Shown: positions 6,914 through 16,189 of the stretch, piece by piece
Layout of the letters: the number at the start of each line of letters is the position of its first letter
How positions within the stretch are numbered: position 1 is the stretch's first letter
Assembly: GCA_024399035.1 (NCBI GenBank)
Contig: JAKSID010000024.1
Coordinates: 1-39,819, forward strand
Direction of reading: 5' to 3'
Length of the DNA stretch: 39,819 bases
Source: Fibrobacter sp.
GTDB taxonomy: Bacteria; Fibrobacterota; Fibrobacteria; Fibrobacterales; Fibrobacteraceae
Translations under genes and position numbers: made by a program
The notes under the pieces: model-generated
The model's database searches: none
Told to the model about the DNA's origin: nothing
The model's input: the letters and a program-made list of their open reading frames with translations, nothing else

Positions 6914-9900
6914 ATGAAACTTTTTAAAAGTTCTGGCGCGATTCCTTTCTTTATCGTTTCGTTCCTGGGCGCATTCGTCCAGATGGGTATCTTCGTTCAC
7001 TTCCAGACTTGGTTAGGTGCAAACTACGAAGGTTCCAGCTACGTTTGGCGCAGCGCTCTTTTACAGTTCGCCATTTTCCTGCCTAGCATCTTTATGATGC
7101 CTGTGGCCAGCTATTTCGTGGGCAAGCGCTCCAAGGGTCAAGCCATGGCCTGGTCCAATGTGGTTGTCGTCGCAGCCCTCATCGCGATTTCCGTTTGCTA
7201 CGTAACCGGAAACAACTGGGTGGCCTTCGGTCTTGTGGGCTTGTACGGCGTGGGCTACGCACTGCATGTGCCCGCCCGATTCAGCGCCATGAAGGAACTC
7301 TTTGAAGACGATGATTTGGTCAAGGCAAATTCCTGCTTTATGATTTGCTACGTGGCAGGTATCGCCCTGGCCGCTTACCTGGGTATCATTGTCTTTAACC
7401 AGATTCTCTTTATTTACTTGGGCGCCGCTGTCGCAGCAGCAATTCTCAGTTTCTTTATTAAGGTTGGCCAAAGCGACGATTCTGTCAAGTACCGTTCAGC
7501 ACGTCGTGTCTTTGCCGCCACCTGGAAGATTCCCAGCGCACGTTTGGCTATTCTCGGTCTCGCTGCATTCTGGGGTGTGATTCAGATCTTTATGCTGTTG
7601 GCTCAGCACATGAGTAGCCAGCACGTGCCCAACACCTTTAGCTTGACTTCTGCTGGTTTCGTATTCTCTGTGACCCTGGCCGCCACAGGTTTCATCGTCG
7701 GTTCTATCATCGCAAGCGAATCCTCCAAGGGCTTTGTGGAAACAGGCATTATCCCCTTCTCCGCGATTATTTCTGCTGTGGTGATGTTCTTTATTCCCTT
7801 TGTGCAGACCGACTGGCTCCAGGCAGTTCTCTACTGCATTCTGGGCATTTGCACAGGTGCGGCTTTCGTGATTCTTAGAACCACAATTCAGAACTTGACC
7901 AAGCCCAACACCGCCGGACGAATTCACTCTGTTTCGAACATGATCCAGATGTCTGTGCTTTCCATTTTGATGGGCGGCCAGACCTTGCTTTTGATTTTCA
8001 CTGACTGCGAAATCCGCCACTGCTTCTTGATTTTGTCAGTGATGTTCGCCTTCACCTTTATCATCACCCTCCGCAGCACTCCTATGACGCTTTTGCGCGC
8101 CGTACTGCGTTTTGCTTTCGCATTCGTATTCCGTTACCGCGTTAAGCCCATGGGCGTAGAAAACATTCCTGAAAGCGGTCCGGTGCTTTTGATTGGCCCC
8201 CACTTCAGCTTTATTGACTGGGCTGTGCTTCAGATGTCTAGCCCCCGCCCGCTGCGCATTGCAAGTAACCGCAACACTTTCGCAGACTGGTACCAGAAAT
8301 GGTTGCTTCACGGCAAGGCTCTGATTGAAATCAACCGTCGCGATCCCGCGCCCGCCATGGAAGAAATCCGTCAGGCTCTGTTGAAGGGCGAAGCGGTGGT
8401 AATCTTCCCCGAAGGTGAAGTTTCCAAGACGCCTCACGTATCCAAGTTCTCCCTCAGCTACACCGCTGCGGTGAAGGACACCAACGCACAGATTGTGCCG
8501 TTCTACATTCAGGGCTTGTGGGGCAGCCGCTACAGCCACGCCGCTGACAGCGTAATGCGTCCCCAGTATTTTAACCGCGTGATTAGCGTTGGTTTCGACA
8601 AGGCAGTTCCTGCAGAAACCACCGAAGAAGAAGTCCGCGACATGCTGCGTAACTTGTCTGCAAAGACTTGGGACCAGGCCATGAATCATTACAAGACCAT
8701 CGTGCCGCTGTGGCTCCGTGCCATGCGTAAGCGTCGCAATAGGCCTATCTTGATTGACCCCGCTGGCCGCCACGTTTCTGGTTACGACATGATTCGCTTG
8801 GTTCGTAGCTTTGGCGTTAAGATTAAGTCCGTGGCAAAGTACGACAAACACGTAGGCTTTATGCTGCCCACCAGCCGCGACGCCGCCTTGGGTATCGTCT
8901 CCATTTTGGGTACAGGCAAGGCTTCTGTCAACCTGAACTACACCGCCCCCGCCGACGTGGTCATGGGCTGCATCAAAAAGGCCGACATTAACGTAGTCGT
9001 TACAACCCATCCCTTCTTCGACAAGCTCTGCACCAAGAATCCGAGCTTTGAAGAAGTGGCAAAGGTTTGCAAGATGGTTTACCTTGATGACGAGGAAAAA
9101 TCCATCGGCATCGTCAAGGGCATTTACACAACCATTCTGTCGAGATACTGCCCCCGCAAATTGTTGAACATTCTCTGGTTCAAGAATGCCAAGCTGAACG
9201 ACACCGCATTGATTCTTTTCAGTTCTGGTTCCGAAGGCACTCCCAAGGGCGTTGTGCTGACTCACAAAAACATCATCACCAATGCCCAGCAGTGCGACAA
9301 CGTGATTCGTCTGTGCCGCACCGACGTGATGACCTGCGAACTTCCGCTGTTCCATTCCTTCGGCTTTACCATGACCTTTATGATGCCGCTGTTGGATGGA
9401 ATTCCCATGGTGCTTTGCCCGGATCCAACGGACATTAAGACCTTGGCCCGAGTTTGTGCCCAATACAAGACCACAATCTTGATGGGAACACCCACCTTCC
9501 TCCGCGCCATCGCCATCAACCGCTGGGTTCACCCCATGTGCCTTGACAGCATCCGCTTTATTGTTGGTGGAGCAGAAAAGGTCCGTCAGGAACTGCGAGA
9601 CACCTTCAAGCTGAAATTCGGCAAGGACATTTACGAGGCTTATGGTAGTACGGAGCTTTCTCCGTTGGCCACAATCAACTACCATAACGTCCTTTTGGAT
9701 GACTTCCTCACCATGGAAAAGTGCAACGACCTTGAAAGCGTTGGTCAGCCGATTCCTGGTACGATCGTAGGCATTACCGATCCTGAAACCAATGAATTCC
9801 TCCCCCAGGGTTCCGAAGGCATGGTTACTGTGGCTGGCGCCCAGGTCATGACCGGATACCTGAAGGACAAGGAAAAGACCGATGCCGTGGTCTTCGAACA

Positions 9901-10306
9901 CGACGGTTTGCGCTGGTACAAAACAGGCGACAAGGGCAAGCTCACGCCCGACGGATTCGTTCAGATTCTCGGACGTTACAGCCGCTTCGCAAAGCTGGGC
10001 GGTGAAATGATTTCCCTCATTGCTGTGGAAACCCGACTCCACGAAACAGGCCTGGTTGAAGGTTTGGAATACTCCGTGGTTGCAATTCCTGACTCCGTGA
10101 AGGGCGAACGTATCGTGCTTCTGGTTAACGGAAACGTGGATCCCGAAGAACTGTCCCGTAATCTGCGCAAGTCCGGCATGCCGGCCCTGATGATTCCGGG
10201 TTCCGTGTTCAAGGTTGATAGCATTCCTAAGCTGGGTTCCGGCAAGTGGGACTTTACCAACATGAAGAAGTTGGCAATCCAGCTCATGGAAGAAAGCAAG
10301 AAGTAA
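6914..10306 (+). CDS. aas: LplT-PlsC-acyl-ACP synthetase fusion (Aas-type lysophospholipid repair protein)
   Basis: This 1130-residue inner-membrane protein joins three activities that in E. coli are split between LplT and Aas. Residues about 1-395 are a major-facilitator lysophospholipid transporter/flippase with about 12 helices. Residues about 400-610 are a PlsC-type acyltransferase with HX4D at 430-435 and FPEG at 498-501. The rest is an AMP-forming acyl-ACP synthetase with the nucleotide loop FSSGSEGTPKG near 768, YGSTE near 909, YKTGD and the catalytic lysine K1111 in GSGKWD. Together they would take lysophospholipid inward, activate a fatty acid on acyl carrier protein and re-acylate the lysolipid. 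I choose the ATG at 6914, with GGAG 5 bases upstream, over the preceding TTG. Confidence 0.9.
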   Translation: MKLFKSSGAIPFFIVSFLGAFVQMGIFVHFQTWLGANYEGSSYVWRSALLQFAIFLPSIFMMPVASYFVGKRSKGQAMAWSNVVVVAALIAISVCYVTGNNWVAFGLVGLYGVGYALHVPARFSAMKELFEDDDLVKANSCFMICYVAGIALAAYLGIIVFNQILFIYLGAAVAAAILSFFIKVGQSDDSVKYRSARRVFAATWKIPSARLAILGLAAFWGVIQIFMLLAQHMSSQHVPNTFSLTSAGFVFSVTLAATGFIVGSIIASESSKGFVETGIIPFSAIISAVVMFFIPFVQTDWLQAVLYCILGICTGAAFVILRTTIQNLTKPNTAGRIHSVSNMIQMSVLSILMGGQTLLLIFTDCEIRHCFLILSVMFAFTFIITLRSTPMTLLRAVLRFAFAFVFRYRVKPMGVENIPESGPVLLIGPHFSFIDWAVLQMSSPRPLRIASNRNTFADWYQKWLLHGKALIEINRRDPAPAMEEIRQALLKGEAVVIFPEGEVSKTPHVSKFSLSYTAAVKDTNAQIVPFYIQGLWGSRYSHAADSVMRPQYFNRVISVGFDKAVPAETTEEEVRDMLRNLSAKTWDQAMNHYKTIVPLWLRAMRKRRNRPILIDPAGRHVSGYDMIRLVRSFGVKIKSVAKYDKHVGFMLPTSRDAALGIVSILGTGKASVNLNYTAPADVVMGCIKKADINVVVTTHPFFDKLCTKNPSFEEVAKVCKMVYLDDEEKSIGIVKGIYTTILSRYCPRKLLNILWFKNAKLNDTALILFSSGSEGTPKGVVLTHKNIITNAQQCDNVIRLCRTDVMTCELPLFHSFGFTMTFMMPLLDGIPMVLCPDPTDIKTLARVCAQYKTTILMGTPTFLRAIAINRWVHPMCLDSIRFIVGGAEKVRQELRDTFKLKFGKDIYEAYGSTELSPLATINYHNVLLDDFLTMEKCNDLESVGQPIPGTIVGITDPETNEFLPQGSEGMVTVAGAQVMTGYLKDKEKTDAVVFEHDGLRWYKTGDKGKLTPDGFVQILGRYSRFAKLGGEMISLIAVETRLHETGLVEGLEYSVVAIPDSVKGERIVLLVNGNVDPEELSRNLRKSGMPALMIPGSVFKVDSIPKLGSGKWDFTNMKKLAIQLMEESKK

Positions 10307-10385
10307 CGAGCGAAGAGCCGTAAGCTATGAGCAGAACAACGTGCGACAAACAATGAGCGACGAGTTCAAAAGTCGCGAGTAATAG
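10307..10385. repeat. Degenerate GAGC-rich intergenic tract
   Basis: The 79 bases after the aas gene are rich in GAGC/GAGCGA words. The first four units fit a 7-base period starting with (G/A)AGC, but the phase is then lost. It may be a decayed relative of the heptamer arrays elsewhere in the window. No inverted partner is visible. Confidence 0.3.
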
Positions 10386-10389
10386 ATTA

Positions 10390-10416
10390 AGACGAATCGA
10401 AAGGTTCGTCTTTTTC
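10390..10416 (+). terminator. Rho-independent terminator after aas
   Basis: A 7-bp stem AGACGAA/TTCGTCT with an 8-base loop is followed by TTTTTCT. It lies about 85 bases past the aas stop codon and ends the transporter/aas transcript. Confidence 0.85.
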
Positions 10417-10499
10417 TATACCCCACAAATTTTTATTTAGTAAACCCCATCGGTTCTTCGTTTTTTATGAAAAACAGAGCTCGCAAAAATGAAAGTTTG

Positions 10500-10505
10500 T
10501 ATAAT
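10500..10505 (+). promoter_or_regulatory. Possible -10 box (TATAAT) for the RidA-family gene
   Basis: A perfect TATAAT hexamer lies 28 bases upstream of the ridA-like start codon, just past the terminator of the preceding gene. No good -35 hexamer is seen at the usual spacing. Confidence 0.45.
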
Positions 10506-10533
10506 TGGAAAGGAAAACACAAAGGAGTTTATC

Positions 10534-11001
10534 ATGCAGAATATTGTGAAGAAAGTTGAAGAATTGGGTTATGAATTGCCGGCCGTGGCAAAGCCCCTGG
10601 CAGCCTATGTGCCCGCCACCCGCGTTGGCGACGTGATCTTCGTTTCTGGTCAGCTGCCCTCTGTAAAGGGAGATTTCTCTGCTTACACCGGCATCGTCCC
10701 CACCGCCCTTTCTCAGGAAAAGGCAACGGAAGGCGCCGCCATCTGCTTGCTGAACAACATTGCTGCCGCCGCAAGCCTGCTGCAAGAAGGCGAAACTTTG
10801 AAGCTTGTGCAGTTGCAGGGATTTGTCCAGTCTGACCCCAGCTTTAAGGAACAGCCCGCCGTGCTGAACGGTGCCAGCGAACTTGCTGTAAAGATCCTTG
10901 GTGAAAACGGCAAGCATGCCCGTACCGCTGTCGGTGTGGCCGCATTGCCCAAGAACGCTGGCGTTGAAGTCAGCTGCACCTTCCAGGTGATCAAGGCATA
11001 A
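10534..11001 (+). CDS. RidA/YjgF family protein (probable enamine/imine deaminase)
   Basis: This 155-residue cytoplasmic protein matches the longer YjgF-like branch of the RidA family, with VGDVIFVSGQLP near 28-39, a central FVQSDPSF segment and a C-terminal ARTAVGVAALPKNAGVEV block that supplies the family's conserved arginine. RidA proteins hydrolyse reactive enamine/imine intermediates made by PLP enzymes. Whether this branch does so is less certain. I start at the ATG at 10534 because AAGGAG lies 6 bases before it; in-frame codons upstream lack such a site. It is a single-gene unit with its own promoter and a convergent terminator. Confidence 0.85.
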   Translation: MQNIVKKVEELGYELPAVAKPLAAYVPATRVGDVIFVSGQLPSVKGDFSAYTGIVPTALSQEKATEGAAICLLNNIAAAASLLQEGETLKLVQLQGFVQSDPSFKEQPAVLNGASELAVKILGENGKHARTAVGVAALPKNAGVEVSCTFQVIKA

Positions 11002-11004
11002 AAA

Positions 11005-11058
11005 GCGCGGAATAAACCGCGCGAAAATAATCGTGTGGGATTAACCACGCGAATTATT
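11005..11058. terminator. Convergent double hairpin between the ridA-like and HD-domain genes
   Basis: Two hairpins sit between convergent genes: GCGCGG/CCGCGC with a 6-base loop, and a longer stem built on AATAAT...CGTGTGG/CCACGCG...ATTATT with one or two mismatches. Read on the minus strand, the long hairpin is followed by TTTTC. They probably end transcription from both sides. Confidence 0.65.
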
Positions 11059-11560
11059 AAAAATCATTTTGCTGCAGCCAGGCTCTCATTTGGTCTGGCT
11101 GTATTTTTTTATTCCGGGAATGCTTGGCAATAACAGCACCAATGGTCGTCGCCATTTTTTCGGGATCCAAGGTAAAGCCCACACGACCTAAGTCCAGTCG
11201 GTCTGCGTCATAGCAAGTGTCGATGGTAGGGTCCCCATTGTGGCGTTCCGTAGTGTGATGGGTGCAGGCATGGAAAAGTTTCTCGAACTGTTCGTCAGTG
11301 ATTTCGAAAAGTTTTTCTTCGCGACATTTCTTGGCGAATTCAGCACCGCGGCCACCATGAGTGTGATCGTAGCCATCGCTTTCACGCTTGGAGTCGTGGA
11401 AAAGAGCAAAAAGGCGCACTACGGTAATATCGGCACCAGTCTTTTTCGCAAGCAACAGTCCGTTGAATTCCACCTGGCGCCAATGCTCCAGCCCGTGGAT
11501 ATGGGAATCGTAAATACGATCCTCATAAACGAAATCCTGTAGTGCCGCGAAGTCGATCAT
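11057..11560 (-). CDS. HD-domain protein, putative metal-dependent phosphohydrolase
   Basis: This 167-residue protein carries the HD-superfamily metal ligands in order: H22 or H25 in the DSHIHGLEHW segment, FHDSKR near 53-58, HACTHHT near 94-100 and YDADRLDL near 119-126. It is expected to be a small cytoplasmic phosphohydrolase on a nucleotide-like substrate, but none can be named. It starts 5 bases after the mutS stop codon (TAG-CTGGA-ATG), so it is the last gene of the mutS transcript and is probably translationally coupled to it. The pairing hints at nucleotide or repair metabolism, by position only. Confidence 0.75.
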   Translation of the reverse strand: MIDFAALQDFVYEDRIYDSHIHGLEHWRQVEFNGLLLAKKTGADITVVRLFALFHDSKRESDGYDHTHGGRGAEFAKKCREEKLFEITDEQFEKLFHACTHHTTERHNGDPTIDTCYDADRLDLGRVGFTLDPEKMATTIGAVIAKHSRNKKIQPDQMRAWLQQNDF

Positions 11561-11565
11561 TCCAG

Positions 11566-14214
11566 CTATTTTCCGTAGTGTTCCTTCAGGTCCATCAGGT
11601 ATTGGAGCGCCTGCATGGGAGTCATTTCTTCGGGGCGGAGGCGACGCACTTCTTCCTTAAGAAGCGTTGTGCTTTCGTCGGGAGGAGCGAACAGATCCAC
11701 CTGGGGTTTTTCCTTGATTTTCTTGCTGGCGGCTTCGTCGCTGGGGTCGATCTTATGCTTTTCAAGGCGCAACAAAATCTTGCGAGCACGGCGGAGCACA
11801 TTGTTCGGGAGCCCAGCCATTTCAGCCACATGGATACCATAGCTGGAGTCGCAGGCACCTTCAAGAATCTTGTGGAGGAACAAGAGCTTGTCGCCCTTTT
11901 CCTGCACAGCCACCTGGTAGTTGCCGGCGTGTTCCAGGCCATCCACCAAGCCTGTCAATTCGTGATAGTGAGTAGCGAAAAGCGTAAGGGCAGCGCGAGC
12001 CGGCTCGTCGTGCAAAGTTTCCACGATAGCCCAAGCGATGGAGAGACCGTCAAAGGTACTGGTACCGCGGCCGATTTCGTCCAGAAGCACAAGGCTATGG
12101 GCGGTTGCGTTACGCAGAATGTTTGCGGTTTCAATCATTTCCACCATGAAGGTAGAGAGGCCGCGGCTAAGGCGGTCACTGGCACCCACGCGGGTAAAGA
12201 TACGGTCCACAACGCCAATGCGGGCGCTTTCCGCAGGCACGAAGCAGCCAATTTGCGCCATCAATACAATCAAGCCGGTCTGACGCAGGTAAGTTGATTT
12301 ACCAGCCATATTCGGGCCGGTTATAAGCATCAGTCGGGTCGCCTCGGGGGACAGCTTCACGTCATTGCTAATGAAGTCAAGGTCGGGATTCACCGCGACG
12401 ATCACCGGATGGAATCCACCCTTGATTTCGATGCCGGAGCCTTCGAACACTTCGGGGCAAACGTAGTTGTACTTACGTGCGGCGCGGGCAAAACTGTACA
12501 GCGTATCTACGCGGGCGATTGCATTTGCAATTTCCTGCAGCTCGGCGCGCCAGGAGTTCACCCGTTCGCGGAGTTCGCTAAAGATCTTGTATTCCAGAGC
12601 GTGAATGTTCACTTCCGCATTGCTAATGATGGATTCGCATTCCTTCATTTCGGGAGTGATGTAACGTTCTGCGTTCACCGTAGTCTGCTTACGGATATAT
12701 TCATCCGGAATCGGGTTGGTAGCCTTGGCCATGGCGGCGCGAGTCACTTCGATGTAATAACCGAAGACCTTGTTGTAGCCCACCTTCAGACTGGGAATAC
12801 CAAGACGTTCCTTTTCGCGGGCCTCAAGAGAGGCAATCCACTGGCGACGATCCTTGATGTCGGCATTCATGGCATCCAGTTCTGCATTAGCACCTTCGCG
12901 AATCATGCCGCCTTCGCGGACGGTCAGAGGCAAGTCATCATTGAACTGGCTGAGGAGTTCCTCTCCCCTGCCCTGTGCGCGCATGAGAGCGTCACGCATA
13001 GGATCAAAAATCGGAGAACGCAAACCTTCAAGAACTTCAGCCACCTTGGAAGCCTGAGCCAGGGAGCGGCCCATACCAGCAAGGTCACGGGCGTTGGCGC
13101 GGCCAGAACCTACGCGACCCATCAAGCGTTCCATATCCAGAATGGACGTGAGAGATTCCTTCAGTTCGTCAAGTGCAACAGGATTGTTGACCAATTCGTC
13201 TACAGCTTCTTCGCGTTCCTTGATGCGGTCCACGGAAATCAGCGGATGGCTTACCCAATCCTTCAAAGTTCTGCCACCCATTGCCGTAACGGTAAAGTCC
13301 AGCACATAGCAAAGAGTGCTGCTCATATCGTCGGCGTTCAGCGGGCGCACCAGTTCCAGGTTGCGCAAGGTGGACGGATCCAAAGTCATGTAGTCGTCCA
13401 GATTCAAAATCTCGAGGGCAGTAAAATGGGAGAGCTCGGATTTTTTCTGGTACATCAGGTACTGAAGCATGGCTCCAGTGACAGCAGTTTCTTCGGGGCG
13501 GCCATCGAGACCAAGGCCATCCAAGGCTTCAACCTTGAAGTGGCTAAAGAGCGTGTCGCGGGCGGCTTCCTCTCCGAACTGGAAGCCCGGAAGTTCAGTA
13601 ATCAAAATGTTTTCGGACTTGACCAAGTCCATAACGCCGGCGGGAATCTTGGTTCCTTCGGGAACGAGAATTTCCTTGGGCATGCGGCGGCAGAATTCGC
13701 ATTCAAAAGCCTGGATGGAACTCTTGCAAGTTGCCAGGTAACCCGTGGTCACATCGGCGATAGAGAACACGGCCATTTCGGCCTTGCCCTCGGCGGCGTC
13801 CTTCGTGGCGTCGGCACTTCCCGGAATATAGGCGCAAAGGTAATTCGCTTCCTTGGCATCCAGGTTAGCTTCGTTCATGGCGGTGCCGGCACTGATGATT
13901 TCTACAATGTCGCGCTTGACAATGCCCTTGGCCAGCTTGGGGTCTTCCACCTGTTCGCAAATAGCTACGCGATAACCAGCAGCCACCATCTTGGGAACGT
14001 AACGTTCGGCGGCGTGGTGCGGGAAACCGCAAAGAGGCGTAGCGCCAGAGGCACCGTTGTTACGGCTAGTGAGGGTAATGCCTAAAATCTTAGAGGCAAT
14101 GACAGCATCTTCTTCGAAAAGTTCAAAGAAGTCGCCCATTCTAAAGAACAGAATACAACCAGGGTTTTGAGCCTTGATATCGTAATACTGCTGCATCAAC
14201 GGGGTGCAAGCCAT
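11566..14214 (-). CDS. mutS: DNA mismatch repair protein MutS
   Basis: This 882-residue MutS recognises mismatches and small loops and uses ATP to start repair. The mismatch-probing Phe-X-Glu motif is F29-F30-E31 in GDFFELFEED. The Walker A loop GPNMAGKST is at 633-641, the Walker B region LLDEIGRGTST near 710-720, and the switch histidine lies in FATHYHEL. The length fits the family (E. coli 853), and the C-terminal tail includes the usual amphipathic end segment. The ATG overlaps the scpB stop by one base (TAATG), so the two genes are translationally coupled. No mutL is present in the window. Confidence 0.97.
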   Translation of the reverse strand: MACTPLMQQYYDIKAQNPGCILFFRMGDFFELFEEDAVIASKILGITLTSRNNGASGATPLCGFPHHAAERYVPKMVAAGYRVAICEQVEDPKLAKGIVKRDIVEIISAGTAMNEANLDAKEANYLCAYIPGSADATKDAAEGKAEMAVFSIADVTTGYLATCKSSIQAFECEFCRRMPKEILVPEGTKIPAGVMDLVKSENILITELPGFQFGEEAARDTLFSHFKVEALDGLGLDGRPEETAVTGAMLQYLMYQKKSELSHFTALEILNLDDYMTLDPSTLRNLELVRPLNADDMSSTLCYVLDFTVTAMGGRTLKDWVSHPLISVDRIKEREEAVDELVNNPVALDELKESLTSILDMERLMGRVGSGRANARDLAGMGRSLAQASKVAEVLEGLRSPIFDPMRDALMRAQGRGEELLSQFNDDLPLTVREGGMIREGANAELDAMNADIKDRRQWIASLEAREKERLGIPSLKVGYNKVFGYYIEVTRAAMAKATNPIPDEYIRKQTTVNAERYITPEMKECESIISNAEVNIHALEYKIFSELRERVNSWRAELQEIANAIARVDTLYSFARAARKYNYVCPEVFEGSGIEIKGGFHPVIVAVNPDLDFISNDVKLSPEATRLMLITGPNMAGKSTYLRQTGLIVLMAQIGCFVPAESARIGVVDRIFTRVGASDRLSRGLSTFMVEMIETANILRNATAHSLVLLDEIGRGTSTFDGLSIAWAIVETLHDEPARAALTLFATHYHELTGLVDGLEHAGNYQVAVQEKGDKLLFLHKILEGACDSSYGIHVAEMAGLPNNVLRRARKILLRLEKHKIDPSDEAASKKIKEKPQVDLFAPPDESTTLLKEEVRRLRPEEMTPMQALQYLMDLKEHYGK

Positions 14215-14921
14215 TACAGATCTCCCATAGAAAGTTCAACCTGATCCGGATTTTCTTCCGGTTCCACAGGTTCTTCAGGTGCAATGGACTCGGGCTTTGC
14301 ATACTGGGGCACCAAAGCTCCGGCTTCGAGCAATTCGCTGAACTCACGCAAGCGGGGCAAGTCTTCGGGAATGCGGTTGATACCGAAGTACTTCATGAAT
14401 TCCTGGGTGGTCACGTATGTGTAGGGGTTGCCCACAGTTTCTGCGCGGGCGCCCAAGGCGATAAAACGTTTGTCCAGAAGGTTACGGATCGGACCGTCGG
14501 CAGAAGAAACGCCACGGACCTGTTCGATGGCGGCCTTGGTAATGGGCTGCTGGTAAGCAATCACAGCCAGAGTTTCAAGAGCGGCCTGACTCAAGCGGCG
14601 AGCGTTCACTTCGGGGAACAACTTGCGGACCCAAGGATAATACTTGGCGCGGGTACGGAAGCGGTAACCTCCGGCCTGTTCCACAATTTCGAACGGGGAG
14701 TTGATCTTGTTCAAGGAATCGTTGGCAGCAATGAGCGCGTCGGACACAAGGCGTGCATCCAAAAAGTCGCCCAGAATTTCGCGGAGCTTTTTAAGAGTCA
14801 CAATGTCCGGAGACGCAAACACCAGAGCCTGGATAATGCGGGCAAGGTCTTCCTGGCTTTCAACTTTAGGAAGTTCCGCAGATTCTTCGGCCAATTCGTC
14901 TAAGTTCTGATCTTCTGCCAT
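14214..14921 (-). CDS. scpB: Segregation and condensation protein B
   Basis: This 235-residue protein is the winged-helix kleisin-associated subunit of the Smc-ScpAB condensin, which compacts and separates chromosomes. The core runs from about residue 25 to 185, with VFASPDIVTLKKLREILG in the first winged helix and ALETLAVIAYQQPITKAAIE with the following RG in the second. An acidic Pro/Glu-rich tail follows. I choose the ATG at 14921 (GGTAG about 5 bases upstream) over the upstream in-frame TTG-type start at 14939, which would lie inside the repeat. The partner scpA is not in the window. It overlaps mutS. Confidence 0.92.
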   Translation of the reverse strand: MAEDQNLDELAEESAELPKVESQEDLARIIQALVFASPDIVTLKKLREILGDFLDARLVSDALIAANDSLNKINSPFEIVEQAGGYRFRTRAKYYPWVRKLFPEVNARRLSQAALETLAVIAYQQPITKAAIEQVRGVSSADGPIRNLLDKRFIALGARAETVGNPYTYVTTQEFMKYFGINRIPEDLPRLREFSELLEAGALVPQYAKPESIAPEEPVEPEENPDQVELSMGDL

Positions 14922-14930
14922 AATACTACC

Positions 14931-15049
14931 AATTAACAATTAACAGTTAACAATGAACAATTTGAAAATTCTTGGCTTAGCCAATCTTATAAGAGCACCT
15001 TCGGTGCCATTATAAACATTGTTAATTGTTCATTTTTCATTGTTCATTC
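14931..15049. repeat. Inverted heptamer-array element B (scpB-proB gap)
   Basis: The left arm is four or five 7-base units of AATTAAC type (AATTAAC, AATTAAC, AGTTAAC, AATGAAC). The right arm at about 15019-15048 is the inverted type (GTTAATT, GTTCATT, TTTCATT, GTTCATT). Between them lies TTGGCTTAGCCAA and a hairpin, GCACC-TTC-GGTGC, at 14995-15007, preceded by TTATAA. The element fills almost the whole gap between the proB stop and the scpB start. The two arms could pair to form a long stem in RNA or single-stranded DNA. Confidence 0.8.
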
Positions 15050-16189
15050 CTAGAATACTACCAAGTCGTTCTTGTGAACAAGTTCATCGGCCACGTCCTT
15101 ACCCAACAAGGCGTGGATTTCAGAAGTTTTCTTATGAAGAACAAGCTTCAAAGTTTCGCTATCAAACTTAGCAACACCGCGGGCCACAGCTTCGCCAGAG
15201 GGACTCAGGACTTCAATCAAGTCGCCCTTGTCGAAATGTTTCTTCACAGCAACAACGCCAACAGGCAGCAAGCTGGAATGCTTTTCGCGCAAGGCCTTGA
15301 CGCCACCTTCGTCCACCACCACGCTTCCGCGGGGAGTGGTAATGAAGCTGAGCCAACGCTGACGGCTGTTAAGCTTCTTCTTGGAACCTACGAACAAAGT
15401 TCCCTCGGCCTGTTCCAGAATCACTTCGTGGGGCAGCACGCGCATACCGCAAGCAAGGAACGCATTGCAACCGCTCTTGGTTACGTTACGGATTGCCTCA
15501 AGCTTACTGCGCATACCGCCGGTACTTACAGCGGAGCCAGCTTCGCCGGGCTTGCCAGCCAAGGCGAGAACCGCAGGAGTAATCTCGGGAACAAAACGCA
15601 GCAGGCGTGCATTGGGATTCTTCTTGGGATTGTCATCGAAGAGGCCGTCTTCATCCGTAAAGATCAACAGCAAGTCTGCATCCAAGAACAGCGCCACGTC
15701 GCTACTCAGCTTATCGTTATCGCCCACCTTAATTTCAGCCACAGCCAGAGAGTCATTTTCGTTAATGATGGGAACGATCTTTCGGGCAAGCATAGCCTTG
15801 ATGGTGTTCTGCAAATTCTTGTAGCGACCGCGATCGCGGAAGTCATCTGCAGACAAAAGAATCTGGCCCACAGAAAGCTGGCACCAGCGGAACATTTCGC
15901 GATAGGCGTACATCAAGTCAATCTGGCCCACAGCGGCGCAAGCCTGCTTTTCAGCAATAACGGTGGGTTTTTCCTTGTAACCCAGCTGGCTCATGCCAGT
16001 ACCTACAGCACCGGAAGTCACAATCACAACTTCCTTGCCGGCTTCCATAAGGCGGGCAACAGAATCAGCCAGCTTCTGGATGTAACGGGTACGAACACCG
16101 CCCTTTTCGGAATCCACCAGAATGCGGGAACCGATCTTCACCACAATGCGGCGGGCTTCATTCAAAATGTTCTTTCTTAATTCACTCAT
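15050..16189 (-). CDS. proB: Glutamate 5-kinase
   Basis: This 379-residue enzyme phosphorylates glutamate to gamma-glutamyl phosphate, the first step of proline synthesis. The amino-acid kinase domain spans about residues 1-265, with VVKIGSRIL near 16-24, IVTSGAVGTGM near 55-65, IINENDS near 140 and FTDEDGLFD, which binds substrate, near 180. A PUA domain occupies about 285-375, as in E. coli ProB, which is feedback-inhibited by proline (family knowledge). No Shine-Dalgarno is visible, because the TAGTGGT heptamer array begins directly upstream of the ATG. It follows rapA on the same strand. No proA is in the window. Confidence 0.94.
   Translation of the reverse strand: MSELRKNILNEARRIVVKIGSRILVDSEKGGVRTRYIQKLADSVARLMEAGKEVVIVTSGAVGTGMSQLGYKEKPTVIAEKQACAAVGQIDLMYAYREMFRWCQLSVGQILLSADDFRDRGRYKNLQNTIKAMLARKIVPIINENDSLAVAEIKVGDNDKLSSDVALFLDADLLLIFTDEDGLFDDNPKKNPNARLLRFVPEITPAVLALAGKPGEAGSAVSTGGMRSKLEAIRNVTKSGCNAFLACGMRVLPHEVILEQAEGTLFVGSKKKLNSRQRWLSFITTPRGSVVVDEGGVKALREKHSSLLPVGVVAVKKHFDKGDLIEVLSPSGEAVARGVAKFDSETLKLVLHKKTSEIHALLGKDVADELVHKNDLVVF

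Noticed and set aside
12409..14085. Long plus-strand frame opposite mutS.
   Set aside because: It is antisense to an unmistakable MutS and has no start signal.
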